Source: Methanobacteriota archaeon (lineage in GTDB: Archaea > Thermoplasmatota > Poseidoniia > Poseidoniales > Thalassarchaeaceae). Taken from it: a DNA stretch of 57,259 nt. A program made the translations under genes and the position numbers. The notes beneath the pieces are model-generated. The model did no database searches. It saw only the letters and a program-made list of their open reading frames with translations, and was not told where the DNA came from. This document shows, one piece after another, positions 46,467 to 55,197 of this stretch. Every line of letters begins with the position of its first letter. The stretch's first letter is position 1. The stretch lies in the NCBI GenBank assembly GCA_002725475.1, contig PBPH01000051.1, forward strand, positions 1 through 57,259, written 5' to 3'.

Positions 46467-48257
46467 TTGGATAACGAAAAATTCGCACCATTGAAGATGG
46501 CAGGTGTTGAAGGCCAAGTTACCGCTATTTTGACCGATGAAAATCTGCTATTGGAGCGTAGTGACGGTAAAGGAATGCGATTCGAACTGGACTCGATTGC
46601 CCGGATCAGAAATCATCATGTTGCAGTCACCCCTCCTCTTTTGACGCTATTTGGTGTATTGTCACTTCTAGCTAGCATTCGCGTATTTAGCGGCCAAATT
46701 CAGATTTATTCATTTATTCTTGGAGTTAGTTCATTACTAGTCTGGTTTCTAGGTAGAAAACCTGCTCTTTGTCTAGACACAAAGCAAGGAGACAGGCATA
46801 TCTTACATGGGCGTGATAATCTATTACAAAGAATGTACATCATTTTAGATAGGATGTCCGATGGTTGTCCATTAGAAGATGCAGTAATTGGTTTGGAGGA
46901 TTTTCAAACTTTAGAGTTGGCACCCATAGGTGATATCGATGACATCAGGCATGAAGAAGAATCTGTTGCTGCCGTAGAAGCACAACTGAATATTTCTAAT
47001 GAACAGGAACAATCTCTTGAACAAGCGCTTGAAGAATTGCACAGAAATAAAAACAAAAACGCTTTTTCGTTTGACCAGACAAACCCTCCGGCAAGAACTC
47101 CCCAACCATCTAGTAGTTCCGCATATGAAAGAGTCTGGGGGAGGGGCGAACCAGAGTGGTACTCTGAAAAAGAAACTCAAACGAAGCAAACTGGCATGTT
47201 TGAACGTTCTACTAAGGCATTATCAGAGCAGAGGGAAACAGCCAAAGTCGAAACTACAAACTATGACAAGCCATTCCAATTACCAAGTTTTGATAATTTG
47301 CATTCAAATGAATCTGAATCATCAATGAATCGAGCTCAAGTTGCAATTCAGGAAGCTAGCGATGCTGCATTTGATGTTGGGGGAGGTATGTTCGATATCT
47401 TCGATCAATTAGATAATGATCCGAGTCCCCCGCAACAACAAGCAATTTCACCAGCCACAAGTCCTCCTCCATTACAGAGTCACTCACTTCAATCTGCAAC
47501 TCAACCAATTTTGAGGCCAAGTGAGAGTAGGGCCTCGTCATATTCGATGATTGCTTCTGCTGCAGGTCCAAATTTACCTGAGCCTACTAGAGTTGCACTG
47601 AGAACAGATATCCACACGAGTCCAGGGTTGGTTGCATCCGCTACGGTGTCTAATACTTCTGAAAATGCTAAAGCACTTCCCAAGAAACTTGGAGACACAT
47701 TTACTCGAGTAACAAAACCAGATCCACTTGCTGGCTACCCGGCGTTGAGCAAGATGCAAAAGAAATATGCTCAGGAATCTCGTTTGCGAGTGAATAGTTC
47801 ATCATTAAAGAGAAGAAGTCGCACTCACAAAGTAATAGAACAATGGGTCAAACCTAGTTTGAAGAGAATTGATGAAACAAGGCGTCAAATTGGACGTAAA
47901 TTAACTGGTGCAGGGGATGGTTATCGTGACGTTTATGGTGACATGGATGGGAATCAAGATGACTCATTTATTGATGAAAATTTCCAAACAAGTCAAATCA
48001 TCCGACTTCGCGCAGATCAAGATTCTCAATCAGATGTCCAAGAGCGTCTGCAATTGCTGACAGTTAATGGTGGTGGCCAGATTGCCGAAGATCTTGCAAA
48101 TAGAACTTTGCGGGGGATCTCAAATGGCACTGAATCGACCCCTATTTCTCTATCGGGTAAATCTACCAAAAAGTTGGATGCTCCAAATAGCTTCAGTGGG
48201 ATGGTTGCAAGTACTGAACCAGCACCAAGATTCGCTGGCATGAGGAGACTCGGTTAA
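46467..48257 (+). CDS. Membrane-associated protein of unknown function, low-complexity cytoplasmic region
   Basis: 596 residues from a TTG at 46467 behind GGGGGCAGG; an ATG at 46497 is possible. Two TM segments (TPPLLTLFGVLSLLASIRVF and IYSFILGVSSLLVWFLG) lie near residues 50-95. A GDRHILHGRDNLLQRM region follows, with a possible membrane-proximal domain ending about residue 150. The remaining ~440 residues are Ser/Pro/Gln-rich and probably disordered, with short basic patches (KRRSRTHKVIEQWVKPSLKR). There is no recognised catalytic motif. It may be a membrane-tethered scaffold or regulator. Confidence 0.65.
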   Translation: MDNEKFAPLKMAGVEGQVTAILTDENLLLERSDGKGMRFELDSIARIRNHHVAVTPPLLTLFGVLSLLASIRVFSGQIQIYSFILGVSSLLVWFLGRKPALCLDTKQGDRHILHGRDNLLQRMYIILDRMSDGCPLEDAVIGLEDFQTLELAPIGDIDDIRHEEESVAAVEAQLNISNEQEQSLEQALEELHRNKNKNAFSFDQTNPPARTPQPSSSSAYERVWGRGEPEWYSEKETQTKQTGMFERSTKALSEQRETAKVETTNYDKPFQLPSFDNLHSNESESSMNRAQVAIQEASDAAFDVGGGMFDIFDQLDNDPSPPQQQAISPATSPPPLQSHSLQSATQPILRPSESRASSYSMIASAAGPNLPEPTRVALRTDIHTSPGLVASATVSNTSENAKALPKKLGDTFTRVTKPDPLAGYPALSKMQKKYAQESRLRVNSSSLKRRSRTHKVIEQWVKPSLKRIDETRRQIGRKLTGAGDGYRDVYGDMDGNQDDSFIDENFQTSQIIRLRADQDSQSDVQERLQLLTVNGGGQIAEDLANRTLRGISNGTESTPISLSGKSTKKLDAPNSFSGMVASTEPAPRFAGMRRLG

Positions 48258-48258
48258 A

Positions 48259-49593
48259 TCAGATTAAATCCGGGTGCTCTTCCAAATATTGGATAGTAAT
48301 TTTCCTATCTAAATAATCAGGCTCATCTAGAATTTTTTTATGAAGCGGAATAACAGTATCCACTCCAACAAGAACAGTCTCTGAAAGTGCAGTCTTCATG
48401 CTTGCAATAGCATCTTCACGTGTTCGACCCCAGACAATCATTTTGGCAAGGAGTGAATCAAAACATCCCGGCATCTCGTACCCGATATGTGCGTGAGTAT
48501 CAACTCTAATTCCAAATCCTGTTGGGAAATGGCAATCCCAAAGTCTTCCTGGCGATGGGGCGAATTTCACAGGGTCTTCTGCATTGATGCGGCATTGGAT
48601 GGCATGGCCAAAAATTCTGATGTCCTCTTGATTCAGGGTAAGAGGCTCCCCGGCTGCAACTCTAATACCAAGTGATACCAAATCGTAACCAGTAATCATT
48701 TCGGTAACGGTGTGCTCAACTTGAACCCTCGGGTTTACTTCTAAGAAGTAGAACTTCCCATGAACATCTCTTAGAAATTCAAATGTTGCCAATCCCTTGT
48801 AGCCAACGGCTTCGGCCCCAGCGCAAACTCTAGAACCAATTTCTGCACGAACTTCATCAGATAACCAAGGCCCTTCTTCAAGCAACTTTTGGTGCCTTCT
48901 TTGTATTGAACAGAACCGCTCACCAAAATGAATTGCTCGATTACCGTCGGCCAATACTTGAAACTCAACGTGTTGTGCGCCTTCGATATATTTCTCAACA
49001 AAAACCCGTTCATCTCCAAATGCAGAACTTGCACGTGATTGACAGATATTTAACGCAGATTCGAATTCATCTTCTTCATGAACAATTTGCATTCCAATTC
49101 CACCCCCTCCTGCGGCGGCTTTGATAATCACAGGATAACCAATTTCAATGGCTATTTTTTTTGCATCCTTCACACTTGAAATGGGCTCACTACTACCTTT
49201 AGCCACAGGTAATCCTGCTTCTTCCATTGCCCTACGGGCCTCAATTTTATCACCGAGTAGTGAAATGACATTAGAGGACGGCCCAATGAATGTAATGGCT
49301 TCCTCTTCACACCGTTTGACGAAAGCCGCATTTTCAGCTAAGAACCCATAGCCAGGGTGGATTGCTTCAGCACCGATCTTCTTTGCGGCTGTAATGACAG
49401 ATTCATAATCAAGATAGGAATCAAGAGGATTCTTGGTATAATTGGAGACAGCGATATCCGAGAACCGAACGGGCAATGATAGCCGGTCTTCTCTCCCATG
49501 AATGATAGCAACTTCGCACCCTAGGTTGCGCAATGCTCGAGAAATTCTCAGTGCGATTTCACCGCGGTTGGCAATGAGCACTCTCTTGAACAT
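48259..49593 (-). CDS. accC: Biotin carboxylase subunit of an acyl-CoA carboxylase
   Basis: 444 residues from ATG 49593; a frame reaching 49641 adds 16 residues that are not part of the domain. Signatures of the ATP-grasp biotin carboxylase are MFKRVLIANRGEIALRI, HPGYGFLAENAAFV, KAAAGGGGIGMQIV and EVNPRVQVEHTVTE. The usual Arg/Lys in the glycine-rich loop is Ile. It carboxylates biotin on a carrier protein; the carrier and carboxyltransferase subunits are not in this window. It could form malonyl-CoA for the synthase at 25088 or methylmalonyl-CoA. It converges with the 46467 gene, with a one-base gap. Confidence 0.93.
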   Translation of the reverse strand: MFKRVLIANRGEIALRISRALRNLGCEVAIIHGREDRLSLPVRFSDIAVSNYTKNPLDSYLDYESVITAAKKIGAEAIHPGYGFLAENAAFVKRCEEEAITFIGPSSNVISLLGDKIEARRAMEEAGLPVAKGSSEPISSVKDAKKIAIEIGYPVIIKAAAGGGGIGMQIVHEEDEFESALNICQSRASSAFGDERVFVEKYIEGAQHVEFQVLADGNRAIHFGERFCSIQRRHQKLLEEGPWLSDEVRAEIGSRVCAGAEAVGYKGLATFEFLRDVHGKFYFLEVNPRVQVEHTVTEMITGYDLVSLGIRVAAGEPLTLNQEDIRIFGHAIQCRINAEDPVKFAPSPGRLWDCHFPTGFGIRVDTHAHIGYEMPGCFDSLLAKMIVWGRTREDAIASMKTALSETVLVGVDTVIPLHKKILDEPDYLDRKITIQYLEEHPDLI

Positions 49594-49658
49594 AGATAAC
49601 CACACTAGGCCACGGTTCAAGATTATGACGCATAAATTCAATATTAGTATAAATGAAA

Positions 49659-50942
49659 TTAGTAGACATCTCTGAGATATCTTTTCTCTTCTTTCATCAT
49701 CCTCTTCTCAACGAATTCTTTAGCATCTTCTGGAGACATTCCCCCGTGCTCAACAGCTATATCTATGAGGGTTTGATGTACGTCCTTAGCCATTCGGAAT
49801 TTATCACCACAGACATAGAAATATGCTCCGCCTTCAATCCATGACCACAATTCTTCACCATGCTTTGCCATCAGATTTTGGACGTAAGTTTTGGGAATAT
49901 CTGCCATTCTAGACCACGCCAAATCAAGTTTTGTCAAAAGGCCGCTTTCTTTCCAATCATTCAATTCGTTTTCGTAGAGGTAATCGTGAGTGGACGTCCT
50001 GTCTCCGAAGAACAACCAATTTCTCCCCTTAGATTTGTCAAACTCTCGTTGCTCAAGGAAAGCCCTGAACGGTGCAATACCTGTTCCCGGCCCCACCATG
50101 ATGATGTCAGTATCGCCATCTTTAGGGAGGATAAAACTGCGGGTTGGAGACATGAACATTGGGACGCACATCTCGTTTAGAGGTGCATGGTCGGCCATAT
50201 AGACGGTGCATAATCCCCCTCGATCCCTACCATGGTGATTGTATCTGACAATTGCTACGGTCAATTCAACCTCGCCGGGATGTGCATCAGGGGAAGACGC
50301 AATTGAGTAAAGGCGAGGTTTGAGCCTGTCAAGGTTTGTTACGAATTCTTGCGGGGTGAATGAAAGGTTTGGCATATCGGAAAGAAGGTCAATGTAATCT
50401 CGACTCCAAATATAATCCTCCATGGAATCGGGGTTATTGACTAATGATTCCCATAGGATTAGTGCTGGGTCATCAGCAGAACCAACAGGGGAAAATTCAG
50501 CAGGATAATCATCCTTCTCACCAGACCAATTCCATTGCAATTTACTTTCACCTGTGTGTGCGTATTTTCGACTTCTACCAACTAGTCTTAGTGAAACCTT
50601 GGGGCCAGAATCTGAGAATTTCCCTTCAAGCCCTTGAATGAATTTCTTTGAAAGTCGGTGAACTTCGTAATGGTTAGTCAAAGCCTCTTCAATCGTTGCT
50701 TCACCAAGATGGGTTTCTACTACCTCATCGTTGCTGAAATTTAGTAGTCCAATTAAATCTGAAACTAGTTCTGGGGGGTTGTGGGGAATTATTCCAAGAG
50801 CATCTCCTACTTTGTATTCTAGCCCGGATTTTCCTAAATCAAAGCATATGTGCCTCGTCTCTTTTGTAGAATCTGGATGGGTAATCAATTTTTTATCAAT
50901 CATTTCACCGAGGTATGGGTTCTTACTACTATAATCGCTCAT
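49659..50942 (-). CDS. FAD/NADPH-dependent reductase, CysJ-like (flavodoxin domain absent)
   Basis: 427 residues. The FAD-binding and NADPH domains of the CysJ/cytochrome P450 reductase family are present: PRLYSIASSPD, GGLCTVYMA, then VGPGTGIAPFRAFLEQRE, YVCGD and the C-terminal RYLRDVY. The FMN-binding flavodoxin domain of CysJ is missing, so electrons must leave through a separate protein or the FAD directly. It starts with ATG 50942 behind GGGGGAAT, divergent from the metallo-beta-lactamase gene at 51096. The electron acceptor is unknown; sulfite reduction is only one possibility. Confidence 0.87.
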   Translation of the reverse strand: MSDYSSKNPYLGEMIDKKLITHPDSTKETRHICFDLGKSGLEYKVGDALGIIPHNPPELVSDLIGLLNFSNDEVVETHLGEATIEEALTNHYEVHRLSKKFIQGLEGKFSDSGPKVSLRLVGRSRKYAHTGESKLQWNWSGEKDDYPAEFSPVGSADDPALILWESLVNNPDSMEDYIWSRDYIDLLSDMPNLSFTPQEFVTNLDRLKPRLYSIASSPDAHPGEVELTVAIVRYNHHGRDRGGLCTVYMADHAPLNEMCVPMFMSPTRSFILPKDGDTDIIMVGPGTGIAPFRAFLEQREFDKSKGRNWLFFGDRTSTHDYLYENELNDWKESGLLTKLDLAWSRMADIPKTYVQNLMAKHGEELWSWIEGGAYFYVCGDKFRMAKDVHQTLIDIAVEHGGMSPEDAKEFVEKRMMKEEKRYLRDVY

Positions 50943-51095
50943 TCTAATCTATTCCCCCTATAGTCAGCCCCTTGCTGTTATTTGTCCGTTCAACCATCCG
51001 TTTATCAAGCGAATGGAGTGGCGTTCCCAAATATAATATCGTATAGATGCGCGTTACTAAAGCCACCATCCAACGTCGCACAGTTGGGTGGCACT

Positions 51096-51872
51096 ATGGT
51101 GGAGGTGTATTTTCTTGGAAGCGGCAATGCTTTTTGCCCCGACGGAAGACTACATTCCTTAGTCCTAATCGATAACAAAATGCTAGTTGATGCACCACCT
51201 ACAATTATACCACAATTGAAGAGAGCAAACATCAGCCCATCTGAAATTAACACCATGCTAATTACGCATTGGCACGGAGATCATATCTTTGGCTTCCCTT
51301 TCTTCATTCTTGAACGCAAGTATATCTCAGATAGAGATGCTTCTAATATTCTAAATGTACACCTTCACAAAGGGGGTAGTGAGCGATTAGAAAATATCTC
51401 AGAACTTGCCTTCCCTAAGACATTGACAATAGACATGAGTAGTCGAGTAAAGTTTTGTGAAGAGGGTAGTGGCCAAGTAGCTGGATGTCCTGAATGGCAA
51501 TATGAAAGATTTGAGGTAGAACATGTCCCAGAGACCGAACCTCATGGTTACCAATTACAACATAATTCAGGATTAACAATTCTTCATTGTGGTGATTCAG
51601 GTCCTTGTAGGGAAATTGAAGATAGGGCCAGTGGCGCAGATGTAGTAATCATTGAAGTGGGTGTTCCAGATGGGGTCCCCACAGAAATGCATTACAAACC
51701 ATCATCAATTTCAGAATTGGCAAATAAAAATCCCGGAACAACTTTTCTTGCAACGCATTTATTCACTGCAGCAAATGAGAAAATCCCCAATCTCCCTGGT
51801 AATGTTATTCAAGTCACTGATGGGGATAAATTTACTTTAAATGGCGATGGATCTGTAGGAAAAATGGCCTGA
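51096..51872 (+). CDS. Metallo-beta-lactamase-fold hydrolase, RNase Z-like group
   Basis: 258 residues from ATG 51096; a frame from 50982 would add 38 unlike residues. The metal site is ITHWHGDHIFGF, a THxHxDH motif. ILHCGDSGP gives the bridging Asp, and FLATHLF the last His. The start MVEVYFLGSGNAFCPDGR is typical of RNase Z/ElaC-like and related phosphodiesterases. A tRNA 3'-processing role is possible, but the protein lacks a clear RNase Z exosite arm and could cleave other substrates. No gene lies between it and the candidate origin region. Confidence 0.8.
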   Translation: MVEVYFLGSGNAFCPDGRLHSLVLIDNKMLVDAPPTIIPQLKRANISPSEINTMLITHWHGDHIFGFPFFILERKYISDRDASNILNVHLHKGGSERLENISELAFPKTLTIDMSSRVKFCEEGSGQVAGCPEWQYERFEVEHVPETEPHGYQLQHNSGLTILHCGDSGPCREIEDRASGADVVIIEVGVPDGVPTEMHYKPSSISELANKNPGTTFLATHLFTAANEKIPNLPGNVIQVTDGDKFTLNGDGSVGKMA

Positions 51873-52349
51873 ACATTTTTAGATGAATGTAAGAATATAA
51901 ATAATTATTATAACAACGTTTTGTACTTATTTGAGCAAATGGTGTTTTTCGCCGATCTAATATTTTAGATTGGGGGTTGTTTCAATTTCAAAATCAGATT
52001 TCTACCAAATTGTTACAAAAATCCTTCCAAAAAAATCACTCCTCCGATTTGAGAATTATTTATCGAACAAATGTTAGGCGCTCATGAGGTGCTTCGGGGA
52101 CACCTTGGCTAGAAAAATATCAAAACCCTAGTCCAGCAAGGAAAAAATAGTTATTTTTTCTCCAATTCCAATTGGAAGTTCATATAGTAGAATTCTATTT
52201 TGACTCTAAGAAAAAATGATGTTATCCTCCAAGATGGCAATTAGACTTATTAGACCGTCACGCCTCCTCATCAATCTCCGTAACGGGGGCGACCGAGACT
52301 CTTACAAGAAAGATTGACTAGTTAAGAAGAAAAAGAATGGTGTTATAAA
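51873..52349. other. AT-rich, repeat-containing gap next to orc1/cdc6: candidate replication origin
   Basis: 477 bp without a convincing gene. It contains A/T-rich runs, the perfect palindrome TTCCAATTGGAA (52166-52177), ATCTAA-TATT-TTAGAT (51955-51970) followed by a G5 run, and AGGTG...CACCT (52087-52105). A second G5 run occurs near 52286. Archaeal origins commonly lie beside orc1/cdc6 and carry inverted origin-recognition boxes with a G-string. The palindrome resembles such a box in part, but no repeated consensus is proven. The cdc6 promoter must also lie here. Confidence 0.55.
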
Positions 52350-53588
52350 ATGAGTGAAAATATTTTCAACCATCTACTTACTAGTGATAGCCTCTTCAAA
52401 AATCGTGAAGTCCTACATCATGGCTTCATTCCAGAGAACTTGCCACATAGGGATAAAGAGATTGAATCATTAGTTCATAATCTCGTTGAGGCATTACATG
52501 GCCAGATCCCTTCAAACATGATTCTCTACGGGCAGCCAGGCCTTGGAAAGACTGCAGCTACAAGGCATGTTTGTCAGCAATTATTAGCTCGGGGTAAAGA
52601 GTTGGGAAGAACAATCCATACAGTGGAAGTTAACTGTTGTACTGTGGATACCAAGTATAGGGTACTCGCTCAATTAGCAAATGATTTGGTGGAGGACAGT
52701 AGCAAACACGTCCCTTTCACTGGGTGGCCAACTGACAAAGTGTTTGACCGTCTGCGAGAAAATATGGATTCCTTAGGGGGGGTTCATATCTTCGTTTTAG
52801 ACGAAATAGACCATTTAGTAAAACGACATGGGGACGACATTCTCTATCCTCTAACTAGCCTTAACTATGAATTGAGAAACTCACGATGTTGTATTATTGG
52901 TATTACTAATGATTTACAATTTACAGATTTATTGGACGCTAGAATTGCTTCACGCCTTGGCTCTGAAGATGTCGCTTTTTCACCGTATAATGCTCAACAG
53001 ATTGAGGATATTTTGGAGCACCGCGCGCACGCGGGTATACGCGAGGGCGTACTTTCCGAAGGTGTGATTAAACTCTGTTCTGCGCTTGCCGCTCAAGAAC
53101 ACGGAGATGCAAGGCGTGCATTGGATTTACTTCGAGTAGCAGTTCATAAAGCAGATATTAAAGGGGCAAACTCTGTTTCTACCGAGCATGTTAGGTTGGC
53201 CCAAAATCAATTACAATTCGACCAAATGACACCAGTAATTTCTAGTTTACCATTCCACCAGAAGTTGGTTCTATACAGTATTCTTCTAAATGAAACCAAT
53301 GGACTCACAAATGTTTCAACTGGTGAGATTTACTCTGTATATCAGATGGCGTGCCACAACGCTTCGGTAACTCCACTTGTATCCCGTTCAATTGGTAATG
53401 TTGTCAAGAATCTAGATTCTCTAGGACTGGTCACCACCAAAACCACAAGTTTGGGCAGATATGGGAGGAGTAATAGAATCAACTCATGCATCCCTAGCAA
53501 CATCAATCCAATACCAATCATGCTTGAGGCAGATGAAGGGATGAAACCGGTGATAAACGCTGCTTATCGCCTACAATCTAGGCTTTAA
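52350..53588 (+). CDS. cdc6: Orc1/Cdc6-type replication initiator
   Basis: 412 residues, the normal archaeal length. The AAA+ domain has Walker A GQPGLGKTA (about residues 61-69), Walker B VLDEIDHL (about 149-156), sensor 1 IGITNDLQF and sensor 2-type GDARRALDLLRVA. The C-terminal ~110 residues (from PFHQKLVLYSILLNETNG) form the winged-helix DNA-binding domain. The protein binds origin repeats and loads the MCM helicase. ATG 52350 lacks an obvious Shine-Dalgarno site, suggesting a leaderless transcript. The long AT-rich gap before it is the natural candidate target. Confidence 0.95.
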   Translation: MSENIFNHLLTSDSLFKNREVLHHGFIPENLPHRDKEIESLVHNLVEALHGQIPSNMILYGQPGLGKTAATRHVCQQLLARGKELGRTIHTVEVNCCTVDTKYRVLAQLANDLVEDSSKHVPFTGWPTDKVFDRLRENMDSLGGVHIFVLDEIDHLVKRHGDDILYPLTSLNYELRNSRCCIIGITNDLQFTDLLDARIASRLGSEDVAFSPYNAQQIEDILEHRAHAGIREGVLSEGVIKLCSALAAQEHGDARRALDLLRVAVHKADIKGANSVSTEHVRLAQNQLQFDQMTPVISSLPFHQKLVLYSILLNETNGLTNVSTGEIYSVYQMACHNASVTPLVSRSIGNVVKNLDSLGLVTTKTTSLGRYGRSNRINSCIPSNINPIPIMLEADEGMKPVINAAYRLQSRL

Positions 53589-53651
53589 GCGGATATTTTC
53601 AGGCCAATCTCGCTAAGAATTGTTAAGAAAGGGTCGCCGGTCGCCCGCTTC

Positions 53652-54242
53652 ATGGGTGATGACATTGATGCGAGCGAAGGCGGCAGTGAAGCTGTTGACA
53701 TGGTGCTTGGATGGATTAAGTCACCCGGCAAAACATTCTCATCCCTAATATTCGGTCTTGGAGTTTGGGGATTAATTCTTGGAATAGTTAATGTCACTCT
53801 CGGTGCTGTAGTTGCAGGAGAGAGAAAAATTGTATGGGCAGGATATCTTACTATGGGTTATCTATGGGATGATCCATATTCAGAGATGATATACCGACCT
53901 TACTCTGATACAGTATTCATTGGTATGGCACTTGTTGGAATCTTGTGGGGTGCATATGGGATTAATCAAAAGGTTGAGGGTGGATTTCAAGCATGGATTT
54001 CAGGAGTTATCTTCAATCCTATTTGGACCAGTCTTGTATCAGGTAGCGAAGAAGGTGGTATGACAATGAGTGCGGCTGCATGGTGTCTTCTGCTAGGTTT
54101 TGGCTTCTACGCTTATTGGTCAATAGTTCACTGGGCTTGGACAGATATCGGAGTTTATGCAGTAACCGCGCCTCTACTAGCTTTTGGTTTTGGTCTTCGA
54201 TACCTAGCCCTAGTTGGTGATGAAGCCCCAGCGTCTGAATGA
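53652..54242 (+). CDS. Hypothetical multi-TM membrane protein
   Basis: 196 residues, unknown family. Four to five hydrophobic segments are visible: FGLGVWGLILGIVNVTLG, TVFIGMALVGILWGAY, AAAWCLLLGFGFYAYW, and GVYAVTAPLLAFGFGLRY. An acidic N-terminus (MGDDIDASEGGSEA) precedes them. There are no catalytic motifs. It converges with the glycosyltransferase gene at 54252, with a strong hairpin at 54262 near the junction. Confidence 0.7.
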   Translation: MGDDIDASEGGSEAVDMVLGWIKSPGKTFSSLIFGLGVWGLILGIVNVTLGAVVAGERKIVWAGYLTMGYLWDDPYSEMIYRPYSDTVFIGMALVGILWGAYGINQKVEGGFQAWISGVIFNPIWTSLVSGSEEGGMTMSAAAWCLLLGFGFYAYWSIVHWAWTDIGVYAVTAPLLAFGFGLRYLALVGDEAPASE

Positions 54243-54251
54243 AAGGTTAAG

Positions 54252-55193
54252 TCACCTTTTGAATAAATGGCTGTGGCCATTTATTCCGCGAAGCGCGTCG
54301 TTATATCCCTCTAAGGCTCCAATCCAAAGTGCAGCACTCCATAGGAAATAATTACGAAAAATCAAAACACATAGGATTAAGGTAGTTAATGAAATCAAAG
54401 AATCAACAGCGCCAAAAATTATTGGAATTAAGAGGGCTGGTAGAAGAATTGCTATTAATTTTCCATCAGAATTAAAATCATGTTTGACTCTAGGATATTT
54501 TCTCATGATTCGAATATGAGCACGTGCATCTCTTCTACGTTTTTTTAGAAAGTGTCCGATTTCATTTTCAGCAACATGATCTACTATTGCATCAGGTTCG
54601 TAGCGAATTTCTCCACCAGATTCTAATATTTTCATTGATACTTCCATATCCTCTGCGTGGAACCATTCTGGATCAAACCCTCCACGTGAAATTAACGAAT
54701 CTTTCTTGAACATAGAGCATGGGCCATTTGCTAGTGTGGCTTGCTTTCCACGTTTAGAATACTTGTTTGCCACAGATGTGGCTCGTAATCTACTCACTGA
54801 TGTTTTACCTTCATCAAATACTACTCTTCCTGTTACTGCTTCGACGCCTGCGCAGGAAGCATACAACTTCTCAATCCAATTAGTTCTTGGCCGACAATCT
54901 ATATCTGTAATTGCAACCCACTCACCATTAGCTTCGTTGAGGGCTCGGTTTCTCCCTGCGGATAATCCAAGTGGCGCCTGGGAAATGACTCTTACTGGAA
55001 CCCCTTCGGAAAAATGACCATCCAAACTATGCCACTTCTGGAGAACGTCAGTACCCCCGTCAGTTGAACCGTCATCAACTGCGATAACTTCTATCGGCCG
55101 GTAAGTTTGAGCACAAATTGCTTTCATGCAGTTATCAATCCAATGTTGTCCATTCCTAACACAAACAGTGATAGAAATTAAGGGGTTGGACAT
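54252..55193 (-). CDS. Family 2 glycosyltransferase
   Basis: 313 residues from ATG 55193; a frame to 55220 would overlap the upstream CoA gene. GT-A motifs are SITVCVRNGQHWIDNC, EVIAVDDGSTDGGT, ITDIDCRPRTNW (DxD type), and GGFDPEWFHAEDMEVSMKIL. Two TM segments (IAILLPALLIPIIFGAV and LTTLILCVLIFRNYFL) lie near the C-terminus. It would transfer sugars to lipid-linked or protein-linked glycans on the cytoplasmic face. Its ATG lies four bases after the stop codon of the upstream CoA gene, so the two are probably co-transcribed. Confidence 0.87.
   Translation of the reverse strand: MSNPLISITVCVRNGQHWIDNCMKAICAQTYRPIEVIAVDDGSTDGGTDVLQKWHSLDGHFSEGVPVRVISQAPLGLSAGRNRALNEANGEWVAITDIDCRPRTNWIEKLYASCAGVEAVTGRVVFDEGKTSVSRLRATSVANKYSKRGKQATLANGPCSMFKKDSLISRGGFDPEWFHAEDMEVSMKILESGGEIRYEPDAIVDHVAENEIGHFLKKRRRDARAHIRIMRKYPRVKHDFNSDGKLIAILLPALLIPIIFGAVDSLISLTTLILCVLIFRNYFLWSAALWIGALEGYNDALRGINGHSHLFKR
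54262..54285. terminator. Ten-base-arm hairpin at a convergent gene end
   Basis: AATAAATGGC-TGTG-GCCATTTATT has perfect ten-base arms and lies at the 3' end of two convergent genes (53652 plus, 54252 minus), within the last codons of the glycosyltransferase. It could terminate transcription from both sides or stabilise mRNA ends. A second short CGCG-AAG-CGCG hairpin follows at 54287-54297. Confidence 0.6.
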
Positions 55194-55197
55194 ATAA

